A stretch of DNA of 64,000 bases from Amoeboradix gromovi (Eukaryota; Sanchytriomycota; Sanchytriomycetes; Sanchytriales; Sanchytriaceae). Below, piece by piece: positions 20,301-29,873 of the stretch (position 1 is the first letter of the stretch; each line of letters begins with the position of its first letter). The stretch spans positions 1 through 64,000 of the forward strand of contig JADGIF010000001.1 in the NCBI GenBank assembly GCA_018985225.1, in the 5' to 3' direction. Under the pieces are notes generated by a model. That model did not search any database, had not been told where the DNA came from, and worked only from the letters and a program-made list of their open reading frames with translations. Position numbers and translations under genes: made by a program.

Positions 20301-20739
20301 AAGCGTCTAATGAAAGAAAAGAATGCGGTTGAAAGTCAAGATACACAGCAGAGTTTTCTAAATTTTGAATTGACACAACTACCGGAACAAATGTATTAAC
20401 TGGAACTACACCAATTTTAATTGAATTCACATGTTTGATAAGCATGGGTTTTCTTTTACACTCGATAGGAACGGAGACTTCTAAGTCTTTAGAATTACAT
20501 AAAAAACTGCCGTAGTAATTGGTGTTTATAATTGGATCCAATTTAAGTATAGCCACATGCTCTAAACCGGGTGGCAACTTGACAAAAGACTGGTTTATTA
20601 ATTCAAAATCGGATGAATCAGATTTTAGTTCCAGTTCTTCAGACAAGAATCCTAGATTTTGTACCTTAAAGTGAAATAAATGAGAGTCTGTCATATCTGC
20701 ATCACATCGAGAGATTGAAAGTGGTGACACTACAAACAT
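17395..20739 (-). CDS. ASH/MSP-domain flagella-associated protein (HYDIN/DLEC1/CFAP type)
   Basis: A 1114-residue beta-rich protein built of repeated immunoglobulin-like ASH modules. Recurrent patterns such as IKNNSNYIVNYSV, LYPHSFSKLEAVFSPTRSGEF and SLTLTNKGIIAREIVIKT are typical of proteins such as HYDIN, DLEC1 and CFAP65 on axonemal microtubules. There are no signal peptide or membrane segments. It is shorter than HYDIN or CFAP65 homologues, so it may be a distinct member. The other flagellar genes in the window support an axonemal role; the exact orthologue is not assigned. Confidence 0.55.
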   Translation of the reverse strand: MFVVSPLSISRCDADMTDSHLFHFKVQNLGFLSEELELKSDSSDFELINQSFVKLPPGLEHVAILKLDPIINTNYYGSFLCNSKDLEVSVPIECKRKPMLIKHVNSIKIGVVPVNTFVPVVVSIQNLENSAVYLDFQPHSFLSLDAFTIVVAPNSSHEVQLLIKIKALGSFSESYLFFESRLSTVHSVSISGVSILLDVELSSNLLKFPTIDSQRSSQQSIWIKNNSNYIVNYSVQSGNSSVPKFICNASSKAELNKLKSLARPWDIAIKKPLDSLQLGLNQSDTTLYPHSFSKLEAVFSPTRSGEFRSLFSLFCTGLEFPLIIELCASAIGPEGRLNISDSFDCVVGIQYSIPLSIVNLSNKIGLSYEIVLSCTSSILSENSLSGYLNPSESNSLFVKVFSELKGSKTVNIKVKFEGTDEVINKNVSCNFTTPKVEIECPSNITDTFVSLLSFPVVASKVHSTVELMLLPHNSEIELNNGMLRIFKVRDSSITIIASSKWGELGRKAIDLCTVESNTRLEKSNSGPTVTCIIYDFVYNFKLVSDNNYINREYLDIININGPITINSTFSECLVYKETDLSIKIHPTAAGEYSFDIINSKKETLHVEGEFENPKPVIRCDYDALVTMAISNFVIYASFDCDLVCVLEISVDTLLIHKIEYTLNSNIAVQHVFDENRAHLIEIKLFWNNVEIGSISFLALVENEPVEIVGDLIYGKVASNSDLTKSLTLTNKGIIAREIVIKTTDDKIIVNAKRIKLIPNISITIMVVLELTGNYDGSVLIYLKNKVIKSIPITGTVIHPQLIINSKLDVHLIPNTANKVELIVSNPFDKVLKVQFESPKYCKMSKTLKLGPNETKAISLQVLSGNEAGRAIRSVKIACIYRNCKFKQFITIENKALPFEAKIVKTEYFRSELIKLTINHPKHLLIEDGFPKYFKNVVFVSNFTNALVTDEFGYRTSLNIPQITLPRQSFECITKQIQYPCSEFEFYIPMQESRIVVLPFVDEDCSIKYIKYNNRACFRCKVINPSSVMKGFANLLLNGVLHVIPYKFVIKPLLIQLNGILHEYYNEDAVEMNCIGDVLNLSLFEVVFTAGDYEFKNEFNSKESFSIKGKRFINK

Positions 20740-21491
20740 TTTCTTGGCCTATTGGATTTTGCAAAAAATTGTTGAAAAGTGACGATGTGAGACATGCTCT
20801 ATGAAAAGTATACTAGATTGGGTAGACGTGTAAGAGAAAGAATAAGAGAAATTGAGTAATTAGGCAAAGATACCCTAACATAAAGTACCAAAACCATTTT
20901 TCTAAATGTTATTAGATAATCACAGTAATATAAAATCATTGACACCAGCGATCTCAAGAAACGCCGATATTCTCTGAAAAATATGGAATAATATTATAGC
21001 GAATAAAAGAAATGCGAAAAAGAAAGAATGTGGCAGAAAAGAGATTCTATGATGACGGCAGTGATAGCAGAGAGGCAATTGCGATATCCGAACAAGAAGC
21101 TAGTGCATGTACCTGGTAGAGCGTAATCGGCCTTCTTATTCCTAGGTATAAAAATTCCAAAGAGCGCTTTAGCTATGATGAGAATGGCAAAAGGGCAAGT
21201 GTAGTTGTATTCAGAGATCTCGTAGTGGTAAAAGATTGTTTTCGCCGTAATGCGATCGCTTGCAGAGATGTCAATGCGCGCTGCAAAAATCCTCCCGTCA
21301 TAGAGAGTACGCTGATCAATTGCAAAGGTCCAGTCGGGAGAGAAGAGGAACTAGTAGTGCGACACCGCCTGCACCACAGGCTGCAAATTGTCGGAACCCT
21401 CTGCTCAATTATTTCTAGCTTTAGCTGGTTGAGTATAGTCAGTTTAGTTTGCAGTGTATCAAAGGATATTCGAGTTCTACTTTTAAATTAT
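20740..21491. other. Spacer with a possible decayed coding region
   Basis: No intact gene. On the plus strand one frame runs from an ATG near 21012 to about 21623 with a single in-frame TAG near 21118. It contains LIPRYKNSKERFSYDENGK and CFRRNAIACRDVNARCKN; the RDVNA string resembles the end of Fanzor/TnpB proteins, but no CxxC pair is present. It runs antisense into the acyltransferase gene. Low-confidence relic. Confidence 0.25.
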
Positions 21492-22880
21492 TTACTGTTT
21501 CTTTATTTTTACCTCATTTTTAGCTTTATTAATGGAAGGAATAATTGGGAGCACAAAGAATGCAACAATTACGGCAACATATGGTGCCCAGTACAGGCCA
21601 TCGTACACAAATCTAATTTTTGAAAAATGTAACAAATCAAAAGCAATCATAGGATAGTACAGCATAAAATGTGTAAAGAGCCATCCCAATCCTTGCGAGA
21701 AAATGTTTTTTTGAAGCCCAAATGTAATTCGCATGAATTGGTCTTCAACCGCCACTACAAGAAATTCAAATAAAAATGTTATATAGTAACCCATGTGGAA
21801 TCCATGCCACATGGCCAAAAATAGCAGAGTACCAATAGCGCTCAAATTCTTATTGTTTAAAAATTTCAATCTTTTGAAAATATACAATTTGCACCACTGG
21901 TTTGTATTGACGTTAAAATTGTCAATGCAATGACGCAATGATGTAGCAATCTCTAGATTGTAAGGTCCGATGTTACAAACGCCTTTCATGTTTACTACAT
22001 CTTTTTCAAACCCATTAAAACTTAGTCCAGATAAGGAGCAGGGGCCTTCATTTAATTTCCAGATTCCAAAGTATTTTGTGAAAGCTCGTTTGCCAGACCA
22101 GAATACAAGATACACTTTATAATACCATGGCGAGTCCAGATAAGATTGGCTCATCAATGCAGACTCAGGAAATGTCAAATTCAATAACTGAGAAAAGGCA
22201 AGATAAAATACACCATAGAAGAAGCACTTTATGCAGTACCTTTTCGATTGCTTCCAAAATGCCATTTCTAGACTATTGGACTTGGCCTCAGCAAGTAAAT
22301 CGTTATTTAAAAAGTTTGAGAAATGCCTAAAGCTAAATAAAGGTCCGACCAAGAATCCAGAAAAGAAGTAGCAGTATGCTAATAATTCAGGAAGGTTTGG
22401 TAGAGTTTTTAATGAAATATCGCCAAGCCAAGGGAGAGAACCTGTTGTCGATCCCTTATATTCAGGGTTTGCACCATCATAGTAATCCCAAGCAAATCCA
22501 ATCAAACGCAGGCACAAAACGGATTGGCATGTTGTCCAATTCAAGTCGTATCCTTCAGAAGCCTCTGTAACGTAGCTGTACAGAAGAAACCCAAAATTCC
22601 CTAAGAAGCAAATTGCAAGAGCGATTTTGCGAGAATTTTGAAAAATGAAGCAGACCTGCCAAGTCATTATGATAGTCACAATAGAATATATTAAATCAGA
22701 CTGGCAAAATATATATCCAACCGTCAAACCAGTCAACAATAAATACGACAGACGCAAGGCTTTGGAGTTATAAACAATGTTTTTGTAGCCTAGAGCGATT
22801 GGATAGCCCAAAAGTATTCCTACAAGAAGCCGAATTGACGCTTCATCCAATCCGGTTTTGGACGACAAGACATCAAACAT
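21492..22880 (-). CDS. MBOAT lysophospholipid acyltransferase (LPCAT3/ALE1 type)
   Basis: Polytopic ER membrane O-acyltransferase that reacylates lysophospholipids. The MBOAT hallmarks are present: an Asn in TNQWCKLYIFKRL and the catalytic His in MWHGFHMGYY. There are about ten hydrophobic segments and a lysine-rich C-terminus (KIKKQ) that can act as an ER retrieval signal. I place the start at the ATG at 22880 (MFDVLSSKTG), where family homology begins; an upstream in-frame ATG at 22961 would read through the RING domain of the divergent gene. The two start codons are only 17 nt apart. Confidence 0.88.
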   Translation of the reverse strand: MFDVLSSKTGLDEASIRLLVGILLGYPIALGYKNIVYNSKALRLSYLLLTGLTVGYIFCQSDLIYSIVTIIMTWQVCFIFQNSRKIALAICFLGNFGFLLYSYVTEASEGYDLNWTTCQSVLCLRLIGFAWDYYDGANPEYKGSTTGSLPWLGDISLKTLPNLPELLAYCYFFSGFLVGPLFSFRHFSNFLNNDLLAEAKSNSLEMAFWKQSKRYCIKCFFYGVFYLAFSQLLNLTFPESALMSQSYLDSPWYYKVYLVFWSGKRAFTKYFGIWKLNEGPCSLSGLSFNGFEKDVVNMKGVCNIGPYNLEIATSLRHCIDNFNVNTNQWCKLYIFKRLKFLNNKNLSAIGTLLFLAMWHGFHMGYYITFLFEFLVVAVEDQFMRITFGLQKNIFSQGLGWLFTHFMLYYPMIAFDLLHFSKIRFVYDGLYWAPYVAVIVAFFVLPIIPSINKAKNEVKIKKQ

Positions 22881-22897
22881 TGCAACAGTCTCAAAAA

Positions 22898-23662
22898 ATG
22901 GAAGAAATACATCTAAGATGCAACAACATGAATTGTAGGAAAAAATTGCAGGCTTCAGCATATGTTACAGCATGTTCACATATATTTTGTGTTTCTTGTT
23001 CCAACAAAGCGTTTACTGAGCAATTGCTTTGTCCTGTTTGCCAAAGCGCATTAACTGGTAAATTTGACATACAACAGATGGATTTAGTACCTAATGAGAC
23101 ATACAAAAGTCAAATACTTGCTGGTCTATCACCTGAAATCGTTCAGGATATCTGTTTTCGTTCAATAAGCATGTATATGTACCAGGTCTCTCAAGAAATC
23201 CAACTTCAAGAAATAATGTACAAGCAACTTCTGCAGAAATACAAGACTGAGAGAGCCAAGATTCAAAGCAGAGAACAAAATAACGCGCAAGTGGTAAATG
23301 ATTTAAAAAGGAGATTGCAGTCTTACGAAAAGCAACACGACAGCGACAAAGTTGCCATCACAGAAATACAACAACAACTAAACCAAAAGACTAGGATTTG
23401 CCAAAAGCTTCAGCATATGTATGACATGAACAAAAAACAGTCGCAGCAGATACATACAAAGCAGGAAAATATTGCTAGCAGTAGAAATACCCACTCCAGA
23501 TCTCCAAATGAAGCGAAGAAGTCTTTGTTTAAGTTCAACTCCTTTTCCAGCAGGTTTTCGAATAACTCGGCTGAAAACATGTCGGTTGCTAGCTCTGCCA
23601 AATCTCCGATTGATATCCTCCACACACCACGGCATATTTCCCCTTCCAGTAGTTTTTCTTAA
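22898..23662 (+). CDS. HEI10: HEI10/CCNB1IP1-like RING protein, meiotic crossover factor
   Basis: RING-type E3 ligase of the Zip3/HEI10 family, which designates crossovers during meiosis. An N-terminal RING (CNNMNCRKKL, TACSHIFC, CPVCQSALTGKFD) is followed by the family stretch LAGLSPEIVQDICFRS. A long coiled coil (about residues 100-195) and a Ser-rich tail follow. Start chosen at the ATG at 22898 directly before the RING; the upstream in-frame codons are antisense to the acyltransferase. With HOP2 at 60184 it indicates a working sexual cycle. Confidence 0.86.
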   Translation: MEEIHLRCNNMNCRKKLQASAYVTACSHIFCVSCSNKAFTEQLLCPVCQSALTGKFDIQQMDLVPNETYKSQILAGLSPEIVQDICFRSISMYMYQVSQEIQLQEIMYKQLLQKYKTERAKIQSREQNNAQVVNDLKRRLQSYEKQHDSDKVAITEIQQQLNQKTRICQKLQHMYDMNKKQSQQIHTKQENIASSRNTHSRSPNEAKKSLFKFNSFSSRFSNNSAENMSVASSAKSPIDILHTPRHISPSSSFS

Positions 23663-23789
23663 TCTAGGAATATCATTGCCATTTAAAAAAAAGTCTTTAA
23701 TAAACTCTTAATCTTTGACTATTACAGTTCCTTTCTCTTCATTATTCTGCTGCTTTCTTTTTTGCCAAGTTCCCTGAAACAGTATAACC

Positions 23790-24924
23790 ATGGAATCTTC
23801 ATCTCAGCACGATATTCAATCAAATATTGAAGACAGCCCTCCTAACCCCTCACCTATTCTAGCGGAAAAGACGATCAAAATCCCACTAAAGAATGTTGGT
23901 ATTGATACCTACCCGAGCCAGTTACAATCAAAACTGAAGTTGCGCGGATTTAATTTTAATATTATGGTTGTTGGGAGTTCAGGCTTAGGCAAAACTACGT
24001 TTATTAACTCATTGTTTAACTCCAATTTAGTTAAACACGAATCGCATTTGGACGAAAGTGGTACCACTCAAATAAAAATACACAATTTTACGTTGACTGA
24101 GAATGGCATCAACATGCATCTAAATCTTATCGACACTCCCGGATTTGGTCTTGGAATAAACAATGAAAATGCAATGGAAAATATCTTAAAATACATTAAA
24201 GAACAATACACTTTGTACCTACGACGCGAACTCACTGCTGCCCGTGAAAAGTTCATTCTAGATACTCGTGTTCATGCAATTTTATATTTTATATCACCCT
24301 CAGGGCATTCTTTGAAGCCACTAGATATTCTAGCACTGAAGTTGTTGGGAGATATCTGTAATGTTATACCTGTCATTGCAAAATCTGATGCTTTAACCGG
24401 TGATGAAAGAATTGCATTCAAAAAGCGAGTTCAAGAGGAATTCCAATTTCATGGTATACGATTATATCCATATGACAGCGATCCTTATCATATTGATAAA
24501 GACAAGTCGCGCTTGGAGGACGAAGACTTGCAAAAGATATTGGAGGATCAAGTAACTTTAAATCAGAAATATCGGGATTTGATGCCTTTCGCTATAATCG
24601 GCAGCGAGCTTTTAGTACCTATTGACGGGAAAGAAGGATCAAAGATGGTCCGTGGTAGAAAGACATATTGGGGTGGTGTAATTAATATAGAGGACCCAAA
24701 TCATTGCGAATTTACACAGTTGAAGAAGTTCTTATTACAGTATTTCTAACTAATGTAGAACCAATTTGCACGATTTGATTGAAACTACGGCCCTTTATCA
24801 TTATGAATTCTTTAGAACTCGTCAACTATTGGCATTGAAAGAGAGTAGAGAGCAGCATCAAGGTCCACGATCATCTGCCAATATTTCAAGGGCAGAGCTA
24901 GCGCAAAAGAAGGCAATACAATAA
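23790..24924 (+). CDS. Septin GTPase
   Basis: Filament-forming GTP-binding protein of the cell cortex. P-loop GSSGLGKT (residues 62-69), DTPGFG switch II, AKSD guanine-specificity motif and the septin-unique element (VRGRKTYWGGVINIEDPNHC) are all present. A 19-nt intron at 24740-24758 separates KKFLLQ from TNLHDLIETTALYHYE, which resembles the usual septin C-terminal block. The reading frame then ends at 24924. The C-terminal tail is short and charged, without an obvious long coiled coil. Which septin group it belongs to is not resolved. Confidence 0.94.
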
Positions 24925-24989
24925 ATCTAGATGAAGATTCAACTTTTTAAAACTTTGTTACTTTATACAAGCTGAAACGCAAGATAGAA

Positions 24990-26261
24990 ATGAGTTTCTT
25001 TTTTTCTCTATTATTCTCAAAGCAGCTGCTGTTTGGTTATGATTCTATATCAAACTTTAAACCAGCCATGGTTATACATTCAGCTTCAAAAACGAGCACA
25101 GTACTGCAAACTACGAATCTGAATCAATTTAAGTTCACTGAAAAAGATATCGTATATGCATTAGATGAAGAGCCTGTAATAACCCCAATAAAATTTACTA
25201 CTTTTGATGACAAAATAATACCTGATTATACGGACAAAAACACGATAATTGGAATGGCAAAGATGTCCTGGAAAGCGTATTACGAACCAAAGAATTCTAG
25301 TGAACTGGGATGGGGGTGGTCTTCACCAGGACTAAGAGGATACGTGTTTGTACCTAGTTGGATAGCCACTGATAATGACTTAGATGATTTGCCAATCTAT
25401 ACAGATGTGGAAGATATAATTATATCTATTAAGGGTACCTCGTTTTCGCTGACCGGTGGTGGAAAAGAGCAGGATTTAGATAAAAGAAGTGACAATTTAC
25501 TTTTCAGTTGCTGTTGTGCACATGTAGATGTAACCTGGAAGGATATTTGTGACTGCGCTAGCCCTGGCAAAATATGCGATGAAGCCTGCATTCATAAAGA
25601 AGTAATGGGATGCTCATCTCCCGGGTGCTCTTGTCCTTTGGGCACCTGTACTAGAACTTACTACGACTCGGCCAAGGATATCTTAGATATCGTTAAAGTA
25701 AAGTTTCCAAATGCCCGAATTCATACCACCGGACACTCCTTGGGTGGGGCTATGGCTAGCATAATGCTCAACATGATATACGCAGATCCTACTACAAATT
25801 CAAGGGGAGGAGGTTCATTTACCTATGAATCACCTGGCCAGAGACTGGCAATTCATAGGTTAGGCATACTCTTCCCTTCTCCAATATTCAATTTTGGAAA
25901 TAACGCAGACCCTGTGTATACTGGAGAGTGTAATGGAAGAACTAGCAGTTGCTACTTTTTTGGGTAGTTTTATTTTTAATTCAGGTATGCGATGGAAACA
26001 AAATGCCATGCGGGATATGTATGCGAGTATCTAACCAGAAATGCCGGGCCACCCGAAGAAACAGAAGTAGAGGCAGAGGAATCCCTTGCGTACTCTGAGG
26101 ATCTGCCATTTTACTCAAAAGATGTGGAGGCCAAATGGAGGTTGAGCATTATTCATCATAGAATCATTCCAGTAATTAAGAACGTGCTGGAGAAATACCC
26201 CGTCCCTATTTGTGTTCAGCCTATAAACTGTACCGACTGTCCAGATTGGCAGTTCAAATAA
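24990..26261 (+). CDS. ATG15: ATG15 autophagic-body phospholipase
   Basis: Vacuolar lipase that lyses autophagic bodies. It has a short N-terminal hydrophobic stretch (FFFSLLF), a cysteine-rich central part, the lipase nucleophile box TGHSLGGA, and the Atg15-specific FGNNADPVYTGECNG followed by GYAMETKCH. The latter is rebuilt by removing a 21-nt intron at 25964-25984. An acidic loop and three more cysteines precede the stop at 26261. Length, about 417 residues, is close to yeast Atg15. Right after it lies a family A relic. Confidence 0.9.
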
Positions 26262-26378
26262 ATGCTTTAATAAATTTCTGTATTTCAAATATTCAAGAGA
26301 TTTGGGAAGATGGCAAAACTGCAGCCGAGAGTGGTCACTGTAGATGTTTTATAGTCTTAACTGAAATCTTTTTACTTA

Positions 26379-26959
26379 GTTATAAACAGCTTGACTATTT
26401 TCTTGAATAAATCATTTATCGCGAATTTGTATGCATTTTTGTATAATTTCAAGACCTTTCCAGATTTTCCTAATAGCTTAAATACTCGATATTCTTCCTT
26501 TTCACAAATGGTAAATCAATTCTAAATAAATAACTAGCAGGTACAGCATACATTCGTCAACACTGAGGAACTGGTCCAAGCATGGAAGAATTAAATGACT
26601 TTCAATGCCTATTAGAGATTTCTGTACAATTTATTCAAGGAACGCTTGAGGTTCAAGTGTAACCAAAGAGGAAAGACGATGGTTGAATGTAATGAATCAT
26701 CTACTAGTCAGACATGTACAAGGTATGGCACTCTAAAGAAAACCAACTTAGAAACTTACACCTATACAAAGTGTCTTGAGAAGATAGATAGAGACCATAT
26801 GGCAACAAGGAACATACACATCAAGTATATGCATCACTATTCAATCCAGCCTCAGTGTAGTGAAGGTGTGAGCAATCACTGTAACGGAGCATCTAGCGCT
26901 GCTAGTTTCTCTGTAGAAATTCTCGATTTTCTCTGAAATCAGGACTTTTAACGAGGAGT
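26379..26959 (+). mobile_element. Family A Fanzor2/TnpB-like element, copy 2
   Basis: Shares the leader (TTGACTATTTTCTTGAATAA and on) and the 3' end (CTTTTAACGAGGAGT) with copy 1. The coding remnant (26646-26936) keeps GKTMVECNESSTSQTCTRYG and KIDRDHMATRNI, but one cysteine of each zinc pair is lost (CTRYG, YTKCL), so it cannot encode a working zinc ribbon. A central segment differs from copy 1. The right end lies 57 bp upstream of QCR8. Confidence 0.6.
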
Positions 26960-27015
26960 AGCAAACATGATGTTAATTACTACTTGAGAATTATGTACCA
27001 GTCTCTCCTTGATAC

Positions 27016-27261
27016 ATGGGGCATTGGTTCAAGTCACCGAGTCAGCAGTATCAGGCTCAGTATTCTATTTCACCATACAGAGCAAAGCTTTTTGATCCTA
27101 TTGGGTACTCCATTAACAAAACGCTAAAGAGATTCTCATCCAATGTGTTTTACATTGGTATTCCTCTAATTATTGGATATTCCATATATAGCTGGGCAGA
27201 TAACATGAATGATTTTTTAGAGAGCAAAGCAGGTGCCAAATTGAAAGCTCAGCACTCATAA
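27016..27261 (+). CDS. QCR8: Cytochrome bc1 complex subunit 8 (QCR8)
   Basis: Small single-span subunit of respiratory complex III in the mitochondrial inner membrane. The 81-residue protein has the family pattern: an early YSISPYRAKLFDP, an Arg-containing linker, then a single hydrophobic helix ending in SIYSWADNMNDF. The length matches fungal QCR8. AATAAATAG overlaps its stop region and is a likely polyadenylation signal. Confidence 0.85.
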   Translation: MGHWFKSPSQQYQAQYSISPYRAKLFDPIGYSINKTLKRFSSNVFYIGIPLIIGYSIYSWADNMNDFLESKAGAKLKAQHS

Positions 27262-27460
27262 TAAATAGCCCTTGGTTTTAATTGAAAAAGTAATTTGTAG
27301 TGATTACATTAGCTCTATTGTTCCAATTTTCTCTGTTTTTATTTTTTTAAACGCGTGAAAACTCGACAATTTCTCAATTCATCAATTGAGAATGAGATCA
27401 GGTCTCGCGATCCATAAAATGCGAAATTTAAAGAAATTGTTAGCACATACAGAATGATAA

Positions 27461-27956
27461 ATTTTGTAGAATAAATGGTTTATCGAGAATCCGTATGTAT
27501 TTTTATACAGTTGCATGACTTTTCTAGATTTTCCAACACCTTAAATACTCGATATTCTTCATTTCACAAATGATAAATGGAATCAATGGATGCAATCCTG
27601 AACATATCAAAACTAAAGAAATAACTAATAGTTACAGTATACATTCATCAACGCTGAGGAACTTGCCCAAGCATAGAACAATTTGATGTCTTTAACCCGT
27701 CCTCAAAAGATATCAACGATAAATAAACTCGTAAACTATTTATTTAATAACCCGTATGTGATTGTTCTTACCACATGTGTAACAATAGAGAGTATATGGC
27801 AGCAAGGAACATATACATCAGGTACATACATCCTTACTCAATCCCGCCTCAGGGTAGAGAAAGCGTGAGCGATCACTGTAACGGAGCATCTAGCACTGCT
27901 AGTTTCTCTGTAGAGATTCTCGATTTTCTCGGAAATCAGGACTTTTAACGAGGAGT
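27461..27956 (+). mobile_element. Family A Fanzor2/TnpB-like element, copy 3 (internally deleted)
   Basis: Carries the same leader (more diverged) and the best-matching 3' end, including CTCGATTTTCTCGGAAATCA and AACGAGGAGT. The zinc-ribbon codons are deleted, leaving only the MAARNI-equivalent (ATGGCAGCAAGGAACAT) and downstream sequence. The 3' about 130 bp is better conserved between copies than the coding part. Its right end lies 41 bp upstream of DPM2. Confidence 0.6.
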
Positions 27957-27997
27957 GATTACTTTATATGATAATACTACAATTATTTTTCTAACAT

Positions 27998-28198
27998 ATG
28001 ATTGGACTGTTACTGATTTCAATTGGAACTATTATATTCACTTACTATACGGCATGGGTATTTCTGCAACCTTTTGGTATAGATTGGTTCCCAAGAAGAG
28101 ATTTAGCTATCAAGATACCATTCTCACTTTTGATTTTAGGAATAACTCTTTTAGTGTCATTGTTTATACTCGTGTCAAAAAAAAACAAGAAGAAATAA
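27998..28198 (+). CDS. DPM2: Dolichol-phosphate mannose synthase subunit 2
   Basis: Regulatory ER membrane subunit that stabilises the dolichol-phosphate mannose synthase catalytic subunit. The 66-residue protein has two hydrophobic helices with the family motif IIFTYYTAWVFLQPF between them and a lysine-rich C-terminus. Size and topology match DPM2 homologues. Start chosen at the ATG at 27998, just downstream of the family A relic. Confidence 0.88.
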   Translation: MIGLLLISIGTIIFTYYTAWVFLQPFGIDWFPRRDLAIKIPFSLLILGITLLVSLFILVSKKNKKK

Positions 28199-28268
28199 AC
28201 AAAATAGAGCTTTTAATTTTTCACAACCTTTTCTTTAACCTTTGAAATCCTTCAAACATTTTTAGTCG

Positions 28269-28943
28269 ATGCAGCAATCTTGGGTAAGTGACGATGCCAA
28301 TAAACAATGCGTCATATGGATCGGTCAGCTCTCTGAAGAGGTAACAGACAGCTTGCTATTTGAGCTGTGCATTCAAGCGGGCCCTGTTAAAAGCGTTCAT
28401 TTACCGAGGGATAAAGTGACACTAAAGCATCAAGGATTCGGATTTTGTGAATACATGACCATTCAAGATGCAGAATATGCTATTAAAATTTTCTCTGGGA
28501 TTAAGCTTTACGGTAAGGCAATATCCCTAAAGAAGGCAGTTGAAAGTAGGACGGAATATATGGCTGGAGCGCAACTGTTCGTAGGAAACCTTGCTCCGGA
28601 AGTAGATGAGAAATTGCTGTTGGATACGTTTACTCAATTTGGGCCTATCTCCCAGGCACCTAAAATTAGTAAAGATGGTGTAACTAACCAGTCCAAAGGG
28701 TTTGGGTTTGTATGTTTTGATAATTATGATTCTGCTGATAGAGCCATAGAAGCTATGAATGGCGAACATCTTGCTAATAAAAAACTGAGAGTCTGTTATG
28801 CATATAAGCGTGAGAAAACTGCAGATAAAGTTGGAAGTGCAGCAGAAAGGCTTATAAGTAAAGAGGCAAAAAAGCACGGAGTGTTGGCTACTGGATTTAC
28901 TGTGGGTACTTCAAATACGTTTTTAGGCTATTCAATAAATTAA
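28269..28943 (+). CDS. HSH49: Splicing factor 3B subunit 4 (Hsh49/SF3B4)
   Basis: U2 snRNP protein contacting pre-mRNA near the branch site. It has two RRMs: the first with VIWIGQL and HQGFGFCEYM, the second with LFVGNL and SKGFGFVCF, followed by the family's YAYKREK and a basic tail (AAERLISKEAKKHG). The proline-rich C-terminus of metazoan SF3B4 is absent, as in yeast Hsh49. It converges on DIM1 with a 6-bp gap. Confidence 0.9.
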   Translation: MQQSWVSDDANKQCVIWIGQLSEEVTDSLLFELCIQAGPVKSVHLPRDKVTLKHQGFGFCEYMTIQDAEYAIKIFSGIKLYGKAISLKKAVESRTEYMAGAQLFVGNLAPEVDEKLLLDTFTQFGPISQAPKISKDGVTNQSKGFGFVCFDNYDSADRAIEAMNGEHLANKKLRVCYAYKREKTADKVGSAAERLISKEAKKHGVLATGFTVGTSNTFLGYSIN

Positions 28944-28949
28944 TTTTAT

Positions 28950-29873
28950 TCAAGCACTAAAATGAAAGTTGCAGTCGTGGAACGCCTTCAGCAGTTCTAG
29001 TACATCATCGATTTCTAGTGAAGCTGCTCTTTTACTAGAGTACCCTGATTTAATCAATATGTCTTGTATTTTATCTTTTACTACAAAATCCTCCATCATA
29101 ACCTCGTTTTTGGAACAATAAACTTTGTAATTGCTTTCCATCATCAAAATGATAGACTTCGGCTTAAAACTTGCAGAAATGGTCTTGTGCTTTCTAGAGA
29201 ATATAATGCGCACAAGACCGTCCCATTCTTCAAAAGGAATCTCAGGTTGAGGATAAACAGGTACCATTTTAATTACTGATGAATCTACTTTTGGTGGTGG
29301 TCGAAATGAGTTACGGGAAACTTTCATGATATGCCTAATATTAGCATAAAATTGAGCATTTATGCTTAATCTACCATATAGGGAGTCGCCTGGTTTTGCT
29401 ACTAGTCTCATAGCAAATTCCCTTTGGAACATCAAAACGCTAGCCCTAAATAGCGGCCTCTGTTTTAGTAATTTAAAAACAATTTCAGAACTAATTTGGT
29501 ACGGTGTGTTACTTATACAAAGATCAAATGGAGGCAAGTCTACCTTTGTGAAATCGCCAACGATAACATGCAACTTCGATTTTAACTCAGTACCTTGAAC
29601 ACGTTTAGAGAGCTCAGCTGCCATTCTTGGATCAAACTCAATCGCAGTTAGTTTTCTACAATGCTCAAGAATTTTAACACTCAAGTTGCCGCTTCCTGGA
29701 CCAATTTCTAACACAGAATCACTTGGTTTGATTCCAGATTTTTCAACTATTGTATTTACAACTAATGGATTCTTTAGGAAATGCTGGCCCAGGGTTTTGT
29801 TTAAAGAGGGTCCTAGGGCTTTTGCAAGCGTGGCTTTCTTTTCTTTCGGTCTGAGAGTTTGAATTTTCGGCAT
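28950..29873 (-). CDS. DIM1: 18S rRNA dimethyladenosine transferase DIM1
   Basis: Adds two methyl groups to two adjacent adenines near the 3' end of 18S rRNA and takes part in small-subunit assembly in the nucleolus. SAM-binding motif VLEIGPGSGNL (residues 54-63), catalytic NTPY (122-125) and the FRPPPKVDSSV motif are present. Length is 307 residues, normal for Dim1. The N-terminus starts with a basic segment before LGQHFLKNP. Confidence 0.94.
   Translation of the reverse strand: MPKIQTLRPKEKKATLAKALGPSLNKTLGQHFLKNPLVVNTIVEKSGIKPSDSVLEIGPGSGNLSVKILEHCRKLTAIEFDPRMAAELSKRVQGTELKSKLHVIVGDFTKVDLPPFDLCISNTPYQISSEIVFKLLKQRPLFRASVLMFQREFAMRLVAKPGDSLYGRLSINAQFYANIRHIMKVSRNSFRPPPKVDSSVIKMVPVYPQPEIPFEEWDGLVRIIFSRKHKTISASFKPKSIILMMESNYKVYCSKNEVMMEDFVVKDKIQDILIKSGYSSKRAASLEIDDVLELLKAFHDCNFHFSA

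Noticed and set aside
22881-22961. Longer start for the MBOAT protein
   Set aside because: It would be antisense to the HEI10 RING domain, and MBOAT homology begins at 22880.
28282-28290. GTAAGT near the start of SF3B4 as an intron donor
   Set aside because: The RRM reads through intact and there is no acceptor 19-22 nt downstream.
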